The notes under the pieces were generated by a model. That model was not told where the DNA came from and did no database searches. It saw nothing but the letters and a program-made list of their open reading frames with translations. From Steromphala cineraria (lineage: Eukaryota; Mollusca; Gastropoda; Trochida; Trochidae), in assembly GCA_916613615.1 (NCBI GenBank), contig OU744731.1:61158880-61222879 (forward strand): 64,000 nt of DNA, read 5' to 3'. Positions 55,682 to 64,000 of the stretch are shown here, one piece after another. The position numbers and the translations under genes are program-made. Numbering within the stretch: position 1 is the first letter of the stretch; each line of letters begins with the position of its first letter.

Positions 55682-57286
55682 TAGGAGTTAGTGATCATGT
55701 TTTACGCCGGCATAATAATGTCAGCCTTAAGCGGCACCATATTATAGAGACTGTGATTAAAATGTCACGAGGAAGATGCAAATGGATGTGATTGAATTAT
55801 TCTTGCCTTGTCCCATATCTTTGTTATGTATTTTATTGTTTAAACAGATGCAAAACCATTTTTGTACTTTTTCATTTACTCAAGATAGTATATTAAACAA
55901 ACACCTACTCTTAATGATCAAGGTTTTTTACCCAAGATCTAATGACATATTACAACGACCGTGAACGACGTAATCTTATAACAGAGACTCTATATACAGA
56001 TATGTATGTAGAGTCTCTGCTTATAGTGAGGGAGTTGGTGTTTAACGGGTTTTGACCAAACGTAACCTTATAGAAAAGGAAAGTGATATATCTGTTGTTT
56101 GTACTATTCGTTTTTATAATAAAGGTATAATCATAATCATATGCACCCTAGTGTTTTAGTGGTTTATGAGACATTGAAAACCCAAACCAGAATGGATAGG
56201 TTTAAAATAGCCGTTGATTAAAATGCATTAATAAAGGGGAGGGGTCATCCCCTTGGAATAGGCGAGTGAGTTTGTATCTTAAGTTTCCTTCATTAGTATA
56301 TCTAGTCTACACATAGATGTCGCCACCCAGAAGAGAGAAAAGGAAGAGAGAAAACAGAGTGAAAGATAGCAGGGTTAGGAACGACTAAATTTTGGTCTAG
56401 CTTCTTTCCTTTAAAGGCACCACTCGATCGGCTTTCATCCGCCATCTTGAAGTGTAAGCATTGCGAGAAAACAAATTATATGCTACATTATGCTTAATTT
56501 TTAATAAAATTAAGAAATAACTACTTGATTGATAGAAAAGGAGCATATTTACAAATAATTCATAATAAAAGTTATCAGTTACGACAGCATTTTATCGTAG
56601 TAATGCATGCACTACCCGATTGTAGCTTCAATGATTTCACGATGTATTTATTTTTTGAGCGATACACTTCATTCTTTGTTAAATTTTTAAATCTGAAATG
56701 CTAACATCACAAACTTATTTGAAATTAAGTGTTGAATTACCATGTAAAATCATATATAATTGTAAACAGGAAAGTCCTCCTGAATTTCGTTTCCACAAAA
56801 AATACCCCACTCGAATGGTCCCTTTTACTTGCCCATATTGGGTAACCATACAATGAACAAGAATACTGTCGGCTCTCAGGTTCGTTGGAGCACCTCAATC
56901 GCCACACCACGATAGGGTATCGAGTCACCAGGTGGCCCATAGAGAGAATTCAAAATTAGAGTTCCGCCCTCCCCTGTTCCGCCTTCTACAGGCCTCAGCA
57001 AATTTGTCATTTTCCCGTAACCGTGACATTCAAGGTGATAAAATAGAGCCATTGACTCATCAGTCTCATATCAATTTCGCTTTAGCCGTGTGCCAAATGT
57101 GGTTCCCCTCTTAGTAGGGGCCACAGTGTCACCAAATATACTATTTAAATCATCCTTATCTAACTAAGTAGTCTATAGACAAAGTTTCAGCATTCTAGGC
57201 CTTAAGTTTCTGTCCAAATTTGGTGTACATTGCAATAACTTGCGACCTTGACCTTTGGCATTTAAGGTCACACAATCAATGAACTT
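55682..57286. other. Intergenic DNA between SLC23 and OGA
   Basis: 55985-56025 has a short hairpin (CAGAGACTCTA / TAGAGTCTCTG). 56405-56600 is the inverted copy of the repeat at 36680-36865. 57120-57286 contains 'GACCTTGACCTTTGGCATTT'-type text of the bivalve repeat class. No gene. Confidence 0.5.
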
Positions 57287-58487
57287 TTTAGCTCATCTGG
57301 CCTGTAAGGCTCGATTGGCTTATGGCATGGCATGGTGTCCGGCGTCCGTAAACTTTGTGGACTTCTCCAGAGGCCTAGAAAGCCGAAACTTTGTGTACAG
57401 ACTTGTGAGGATTATACATTGTAGCTTTGGTGGCCCTGTGATCCCTAATAAGGGCCACATATGCCACGCCCTAAAAACCTATTTTCATATTCTTCTCCAG
57501 AAGCATAAGGCCTAGAAAGCTGAAACTTTATGTACAGACTCCTTGACTACTGAGGATGATGAATTGTAGCTTTATAATAATAATAAAGGCAACAGGAACG
57601 TCCTTCAAATCTATTTTCATCTTCTCTTGAAGTATAAGGCCTAGAAAACTGAAACTTGTCGCCTATATGCAGTGTTTATAATATTGCTGTCAACCAATCT
57701 TTGAACTGTGGGCCCTAATATGAGCCAGAGGTCCACATCCTTAAAACCTATTTTCATCTTCATATATTTTCATTTTCTCCAGAACCATAAGGCATAGAAA
57801 GCTGAAAGTTTGTGAACAGACTCATTGACTAGTGAAGATTACATTATTAAATTGTAGCTTTGGTGGCCCCGAGGCCCTAATGACAATAGGGGCCACGCCC
57901 TTCAAACCTATTTTCATCTTCTTCTTCAGGGCCTTCTTTCACAAAGCCTTAAGGTGATCTTAAGTAGGTAACCTTAGTGCAATGTTAAAGATTGGGACTT
58001 ATGTAGGGTTGTTTTGCGAAAGGAGACCCAGAAGCATAAAGCCTAGAAAGCTGAAACTTTGTGTACACACTCCTTGGCGAGTGAGGATTTTAAATTGTAG
58101 CTTTGGTGGCCCCCAATAAGGGCCACAGGGGCCACGCCCTTCAAACCCATTTTCATCTTTTACAGAAACATAATTAAGGCCTAGAAAGTTTAAACTCCAT
58201 GTACAGACTCCTTGACTAGTGAGGATAATCAATTGTAGCTTTGGTGGCCCCGAGGCCCCTAAAAAGAACCACAGGAGCCATGCCCATGAAACCTTTTTTC
58301 ATCTTCTCCAGAACCATGAGGCTTAGAAAGCTGTAACTTCGTGTACAGACGCCTTGACTAGTGAGGATTAATTATTGTAGATTTTGTGACCCTGTGGCCC
58401 CTATTAAGGGGACAACCACATTGGCCACACCCTAAAGCAAAATCAAATGTAAAGCATGATGAGCTACAGAGCCAATGGCTCTATTTT
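57287..58487 (+). mobile_element. TAGCTCATC-family repeat element, right-hand copy
   Basis: TTTTTAGCTCATCTGGCCTG to GATGAGCTACAGAGCCAATG + GCTCTATTTTT, about 1.2 kb with about six diverged internal units. It is isolated from the 1-14 kb cluster. An unrelated patch near 57925-58025 (CCTTCTTTCACAAAGCCTTA) interrupts the units. Confidence 0.8.
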
Positions 58488-58784
58488 TCATTGAGTAGAA
58501 CATTCATGTAATGATTTAAAATGTTCATAGTCAAAATAGTCTCGCGGACCTGTGGTCGTCCCCATTTTTAATTACAGGTACAGACATCGAAATCGTTTTT
58601 TAACTTAGTATATGAAGTTTACGAAAGATCCCTTAGAGAGGGCCATTGTGTCAACAATTGTTTATTTTGCAAGTCAAGAACACAACATTATTTTCAGTAC
58701 ATGTTGACAAGCCTTAGCATTTCTCCCTCATAGCACGAAAGCATTCCCGTGTTGATGGACATCAGTCTAAACAAGGCAGAAGTG
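58488..58784. other. Gap, nothing recognised
   Basis: No gene or repeat family identified. Confidence 0.4.
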
Positions 58785-59577
58785 AGCGCAGCTCACATAC
58801 CCCCGCCTGTAGTTTGACCGCCTTTCATTGGCGCAAATAGTGAAAAGTCATATGTTCGGATAAGTCCTAGGATTGTTACCGTATTTTTCCATCACATGAT
58901 ATAGAAAATAACATTAAAATTTAATTTGTCTGTATAGGTGTGAACTGGTATAACTATGATAATAAATGTTTTTCAATAAACGCTAACCTTCCATTCAGTT
59001 CCATGTAGGTCAATTTATTTTCCAATATATGAATTTTTTGCAGTGGTATCAACATTCCAATATATGTATTCTTTGCAGTGGTAACAACATCAGTCATGTT
59101 CTATGTTCATACAGTGTCCATATGAGTATCACAATAGGTCACAATCCCTTTCTTTTGGTTACTTCCCAAAAGATAACTTGAAGGCAAAACAGTCACATTT
59201 ACAATGTTTATACGCTATGTGTTTGTCATTAGGAAATATATTTACAAGCTTGATCCTCAACCTACTGTTTTCGGACTGTTTTGGTTCAAAATTTAAAAGG
59301 CACAACAGCATATAGGTTACTGCCATACCAAGTTTGAAAATTCCAAGTGGTATAGTTTTTAAATTATGATCCGGAAACGACACAAAGTCCGAATATCTGA
59401 CAGTCTTTGGTCCAAATTTCAAAAATTATTGGAGGTGAAACCCCTAAAAGGCAAAACAGCATCATGTAGGCTACTGCCATACCAAATTTGAAGTTTCCAA
59501 GTGGTATAGTTTTAGAGTAATGCTCTGGAAACGATTTCTGACGGACGTGCGGAGCGCTATATACCCCCAGACTACGT
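58785..59577 (-). mobile_element. CCCCCGC-family repeat, reverse orientation
   Basis: The + strand begins GTGAGCGCAGCTCACATACC + CCCGCC and ends GCGGAGCGCTATATACCCCC, the reverse of the ends of 14322-15695. Internal units (TGCCATACCAAGTTTGAAAA, CCAAGTGGTATAGTTTT) repeat about every 150 bp. Confidence 0.7.
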
Positions 59578-59644
59578 ATAATAGTTGTATGTGAAAAGCT
59601 ATTACGTTCCAAGTTCACTCACAAAAGAACACACAATCATGTTT

Positions 59645-60740
59645 CATTATTTATTTTTCATAGTGCTGATGGTTCATGTAATAAAATTAAGTTGACAATA
59701 CTTACAACATGGTTTCAATGAAAAGGTGCTACTATGTAGCTGAGTAGTTTCTTACAATGAACACAACAATTAACAACCATTGTCACAACGCCAGCAGCTT
59801 TGCTGCTTCTGCAACAGTATCACATACAAAATATATCAGTGTATCAACTCAACTCTACCCATCTTCCTACGCAAAGACAAAGGCCAGTTTCCGAACTTTC
59901 AGTTTATGCCTTGCTGCAGACCCTTTACTTTTCTGTGCTGCGTTAGTGCCCCTACAGGCAAAGAGAGCAAGCACAGAAAACTCAAGGGTATGCAGCAAGG
60001 CATAAAATGAAATTTGCGTTTTAGGCTTTTGTAGGAAGATGAACTCTACACTATCACAGTTTATTTAAAGTTTTTCCTCAGTTCAGATACAGTGATAGAC
60101 AAATGGCAAACTAAAGAGCACTGATTGTAGAAAAATGAGATATCAGTCTAACTTAAATGCTACTCGGCAAACTTACCATTTTCAATTTTGCTGAAGATAT
60201 TAAAATGCTTAAATATGTATTTTATCTTTGTGAATGAAAAGAGAAATAGGTTTTTCAACATGTAACCACTCAAGTCATACACAATTCTGGATTGCCTTAA
60301 ACCACAATGATATAGTACTTTCTTCATTATTATGAAAATATTCAAATTTCTATTTCATAATGCTTAGATATGAAAATGAAAATATGCAAAAGACTTAAGA
60401 AATTGATCTGCAAATGAAGTTGAAAAATACCAAGTAATTCCAACCATCAATATAAAGATGCCACACTTCAGATCTCATGATATAAATAAATAACATTGAT
60501 GATAATAATCAGAAGTCCTGCTTCACAACTTTGGTATATAAATGACTGAAAAGGTTCTCTTGAGCAAGAACTTCTGATTCTGCACCAGCATCCATAATCT
60601 TATTTGCGCTATTGGCCAAATGATTCCCCCTGACTACCTTCATCCAAGCAAGCTTTGAAGAGCCCTGTAAAGGTTTTTGTTTCAGGGTTAGGTCCTTGCC
60701 AATCGACCAATTACGTTACGCATCACATCAACTCCCGATC
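59645..60740 (-). other. OGA: Probable OGA 3' UTR
   Basis: Region after the OGA stop on the - strand. AATAAATAATG, a polyadenylation-type string, lies on the - strand at about 59645-59655. Frames at 59757-60010 (+) are considered chance. The exact transcript end cannot be read. Confidence 0.45.
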
Positions 60741-61040
60741 TTAGATTATCCTTCCAAGGAACACGGCATCGTCTGACAAACAATCTGGACCAGTAATGGG
60801 GAAGAAGCCAAGTTTTGCGTAGCAGTCCATCATGTACTTGTCTCCGATTGTCAGTTCACAGTGCACTCCGATAGAACCGCTCGACTTGAGGCCAGATAGG
60901 GCACACGCTAGCAGTCTCTTTGGTACGGCTGGGTCTTCGATTCGGTTTGGCAGGACATCAACCCTTATGACTGATGGGTAGCGTTTGTACAGGATTTCAG
61001 GGATCATCTGTTGCTCGTTGTGGAAACTCAGGATCAATTC
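60741..61040 (-). CDS. OGA: OGA last exon and stop
   Basis: The acceptor is CTTCCCTTCACAG|GAA; 300 bp ending in a stop at 60743-60741. It encodes [30 protein letters not shown] and the C-terminal GNAT-like strand-helix [10 protein letters not shown], ending VFLGRII. Confidence 0.95.
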   Translation of the reverse strand, partial: ELILSFHNEQQMIPEILYKRYPSVIRVDVLPNRIEDPAVPKRLLACALSGLKSSGSIGVHCELTIGDKYMMDCYAKLGFFPITGPDCLSDDAVFLGRII

Positions 61041-62653
61041 CTGTGAAGGGAAGATTTATTTCAATAACAGCAAATTTAGAATCATTAAGACGGTGTTAAA
61101 CAAATTGTAAACATTAAGAACTTAATTTTGAAAATAATGGTAACACTTTTAATGAAATTGAACAAGCATATTACACTATTTTTCGTAAGTGAAAATATGA
61201 CGGCATGTAAACTAATATTTCTTCATATTACAAAGATGCAGACACTACCATGACGTTAATTCATATCTACCTAAAGGCTAGATAACATTTTGAGTGTATT
61301 TTCATCTGGAATTTTACTCAAGATTTTGAAGGTTTTCATTTAGTCTACATTGAAGCAAGAAGCAAAGGGAGACAACTACTCACATCAGCTGGAGACAGAT
61401 CTTCCTTGTCAGGTTTTGGGTACTTCTCGCACATGGACGGAATCCAGGCTATCTTTGTTTTCTGGTGATGCTGCTTGCTGTCGAATGCACAGAGAGCATA
61501 GCCACAGATTCCTTCTTCGTCTTCTAGCACAAAGCAGTACTCGGGACTGTTTGATACAAGCCCACCCAATAATCTGAAAAACAACGTCTTGAGTTAAGGC
61601 TTGACATTGAAAAATGGCATAGCCTTACAATCATGTTTTGATGTAGGATTTTATTATAAGGCAAGAAATTGAAAGAGATTTCGAAGAGTCATTTTAGGAA
61701 GTGTTCACACAACCGCAGTTTGATATAACTTTTCCACCACAATGAAAATGGGAGAATGAATGAGTGAGTTATTGTTTAGCGTTGCATGGGCAATATTTCA
61801 GCCATTAGCACAAAGTATGTCACATGTACAATAGTTTGTCAATGCAAAGTCTGTCATTTCTAAATCAAAGTGCAACAACTGCATGATGTTGCAGCTTACC
61901 CCTAAGGTCAAGCAGCTTGGATTCAAATCACCAATTTTTCGACCAAAGATTCATAATCAACAATATATTTTTTTGGTTTTCAGTGTAACATCAAATACCT
62001 ACCATTATTGTGAGGCAAAGCATATAAAAGAAGTAAGAGCTTGGCTGGTTGCTACCCAGTTTGATATTAGATAGGCATTGTACAGTAAAAGCTGTTGCAG
62101 TGTATACTATTATCTTAGAGATATCTGACCTAGGATGTGAGCATTGGATGATAATGAGCATTTATTGAAGTTTTCTTACCTGTCCCCAATTAGAAGAGGA
62201 TTTTCTGGGAAAACATCCGTGCCATCCATTCCGTCGTCACATGTCTTGAGGCAGACCTGGTAGACTTGTTCCTGAAAAATACATGGTACCTTTTTGTAAA
62301 AGATGAAAAGAGAATAGGCACAAGATAAAAAGTTAAGACTAAAGAGCAAGTAAATGTTCGTTTTTTTCACATCTAAAAGTTAAATGTTTAAAAAATTGAA
62401 ATATCTAAAAATTATTCAATACATAGATCAAAAACAAATTTCATCTTAGATGGATCATATGCTTAAATCAGCCAATTAAATGTAATTTTCTTTTTCTCAA
62501 AAGTCAAAAAACAATTGTTCATAAAATGATTTCATTAACAATACATACCTCATCACGCGGATGGTATGGACGATAGACATATTTCTTCCTGACGAAGTAT
62601 TCTGGCGGTTTTATGAAGAAGAGGTCATGTGCTGCATCAATCGGCAACATGCG
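60741..62653 (-). CDS. OGA: O-GlcNAcase C-terminal part, four exons (5' partial)
   Basis: OGA removes O-linked GlcNAc from nuclear and cytoplasmic proteins. Four - strand exons, 62653-62549, 62271-62180, 61573-61384 and 61040-60741, join in phase to about 228 codons that match the last ~225 residues of human OGA, the acetyltransferase-like (pHAT) domain. Matching strings include [65 protein letters not shown] and the terminal VFLGRII (VILGRSL in human). The frame is intact with a normal stop. The glycoside hydrolase domain and linker are not in the window, so they lie to the right of 64000. Catalysis by the pHAT domain is disputed in vertebrates, so only the fold is claimed. Confidence 0.93.
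61041..61383. other. OGA intron (last)
   Basis: 343-bp AT-rich intron with consensus borders; nothing else seen. Confidence 0.8.
61384..61573 (-). CDS. OGA: OGA exon, second from the end
   Basis: The acceptor is TGTTTTTCAG|A and the donor CAGCTGAT|GTGAGT; 190 bp, one base completing Arg, then phase 0 out. It encodes [20 protein letters not shown] and [11 protein letters not shown] ... [14 protein letters not shown] ... LSPAD. The region is very close to human OGA ([18 protein letters not shown]). Confidence 0.95.
62180..62271 (-). CDS. OGA: OGA exon, third from the end
   Basis: The acceptor is ATTTTTCAG|GAA and the donor GGGGACAG|GTAAGA; 92 bp, phase 0 in, phase 2 out. It encodes [20 protein letters not shown] and NPLLIGD (VYKICREMYDDG ... 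PDLIGD in human OGA). Confidence 0.9.
62549..62653 (-). CDS. OGA: OGA exon, fourth from the end
   Basis: The acceptor (- strand) is CTTTATCTAG|CGC and the donor GATGAG|GTATGT; 105 bp, phase 0 in and out. It encodes [20 protein letters not shown] and [11 protein letters not shown], the start of the pHAT domain. Confidence 0.9.
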
Positions 62654-64000
62654 CTAGATAAAGTGAAAAATTTGTTAGGAAAAGCTGAAAAATACACATA
62701 GTAATGAAAGTCGTGGAGCCATTTGCTATGCAAGCATTGCATACATTATACAAAACAAGGTTGGACCGCAATATTTAAATGACAAATTAAAAGTTGGTAA
62801 GAATTTTTTGAGTCCTTTATAATTTTCTCTGTTGTTGCATATCTCATAATTTAAGCAACAGTCATAGTATTAAACATAGGGAAGCAACTTCACTTTGACC
62901 AGGCCGACAGGCAAAATTTATTGTTGCTGTATAGTAAAACACTATTGAAGATGGACATTTTCAAATGGCTTTTTAAATTCCACAAATAGCTCCACGACTA
63001 AACTTATTCAAAATTTACATAAAGCAACTACTGAGGGACTTACGGTTTGAACAGTTGCCCTAGAAGTATTCAAATAGAAATTAGCTCGTTAGCTCTTGTT
63101 CAGGCTGATTCACTGGTGTTTTTGCACACTATCTCAAGTTTCTCTTTGTGCTGTATGAAAAACTCTAATGAAATTTGGACAAATTATTCAATTCAATTAC
63201 TAACATTAAATATTTTTTTTAATCTTTTTCATTTGAAAAAACTTTATTGGCAATATAATAAAATTAACTGATGTTTCCCTGGTCTCTGAAATTTATTTTA
63301 TAACCTTTTTAAAGAACTTCAATTTGGCGAGAAAAATGCTGGGATACTTTCAACCTTCCACAGATGACAAAACTGAAAGTATGTCCGATGTATTATAAAT
63401 TTTTTAAAAGCAAAATACAGGAATATCTAAGAAACCAAGGAAAAATCAGCTTTGAGACTTTTTAGGTTTGACTTGCATATCTTTTTGAACAAAATAGAAC
63501 ATGACTATGTGTCCAACTTTCAGAAGAGAAAAAACAAATATTACGCAGCGCATTCTGTAATGAAAGATGACTATTAGCACATGTGCGTCAAAAAGATAAT
63601 TTCTATTAGCAATTCAGAACATTTTCAAGTCAATGGATATCTGGATAAAAACAATAGAGGCAATTTGAATGAAATCCAATCGGGACTCATTCAAATGCTG
63701 CTTGTTGAATTAGGAAGCATTGAAAACAAGTGACAAATTGATGACATTAAAGACAGAATTTAAATATTTACCAAGGTGTATAACATTCAAAACATACTTC
63801 CCGTTTCCAAACACTACTTTAAACATAGAACTTTACAAAATGTCTTGTTATGTAAACGACTTTTCTTAAAACTTGAAAATATCCTGAACATTGATAGTAG
63901 TACACAATGGTACCAAATATGACAAACAGTCAAGTGATTCCAAGAAAATTGAAATGGTTGATTTCGAAGCTTAGTTGAAGTTCATTCTTTACTGCACACA
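62654..64000. other. OGA intron, continuing past window edge
   Basis: AT-rich. A consensus donor on the - strand near 63041 (CAAACC|GTAAGTCC) has only a very short open stretch before it and no OGA similarity that I can see. No convincing further exon. Confidence 0.5.

Noticed and set aside
59757..60010. Overlapping + strand frames of 82 and 76 codons
   Set aside because: They lie opposite the probable OGA 3' UTR, have no domain, and two frames are open over the same bases.
63041..63110. Possible additional upstream OGA exon on the - strand
   Set aside because: It has a good donor (ACC|GTAAGT) but a stop closes the needed frame after about 15 codons and the residues show no recognisable OGA similarity.

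Overview
The window is repeat-rich animal genomic DNA, most likely from a bivalve mollusc. Genes are split into short exons with GT-AG introns, LINE fragments and many small terminal-inverted-repeat elements are present, and several repeat families start with the '(T)AGCTCAYCT ... GTCCGTCCGTCCGT ... AAACTTTG' module common in bivalve genomes. The organism call is inference; no species-level marker was seen. Nothing suggests bacterial, organellar or viral DNA.

Two genes can be supported. (1) A complete SLC23-family (nucleobase-ascorbate transporter) gene lies on the + strand in 11 coding exons between 27877 and 53345. All exon phases join cleanly into a predicted protein of about 601 residues, close to the roughly 600 residues of vertebrate SVCT1. 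(2) The 3' end of an O-GlcNAcase (OGA) gene lies on the - strand in four exons between 62653 and 60741. They encode the C-terminal acetyltransferase-like domain, about 228 residues; the catalytic hydrolase part must lie beyond the right edge. The two genes converge tail to tail.

Layout: 1-690 is a 145-bp tandem array. 842-14350 is a nest of TAGCTCATC-family elements with tandem segmental copies of about 1.6-1.7 kb, split by a 6.2-kb insertion (5374-11596). That insertion is bounded by 158-bp inverted repeats, contains no recognisable gene, and carries internally decaying satellites, one of which is a 22-bp repeat of a joined ETS-CRE motif. 14322-27350 holds a CCCCCGC-family repeat, a 30-bp minisatellite, two abutting small elements, a broken LINE, a 1.8-kb array with a 749-bp higher-order repeat, and a two-tier palindrome. 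27.4-53.8 kb is the SLC23 gene, whose introns are full of small elements and tandem arrays. 53.9-60.7 kb is repeats and the OGA 3' flank; 60.7-64 kb is OGA and an upstream intron.

The most notable points are the gene-free 6.2-kb element with its satellites, a fivefold tandem copy of the end of SLC23 exon 10 that makes phase-compatible 27-bp candidate microexons, triplication of the exon 2 splice-acceptor region, and an altered NAT signature (Ala where the family has Pro, Gln or Glu) that leaves the substrate open.
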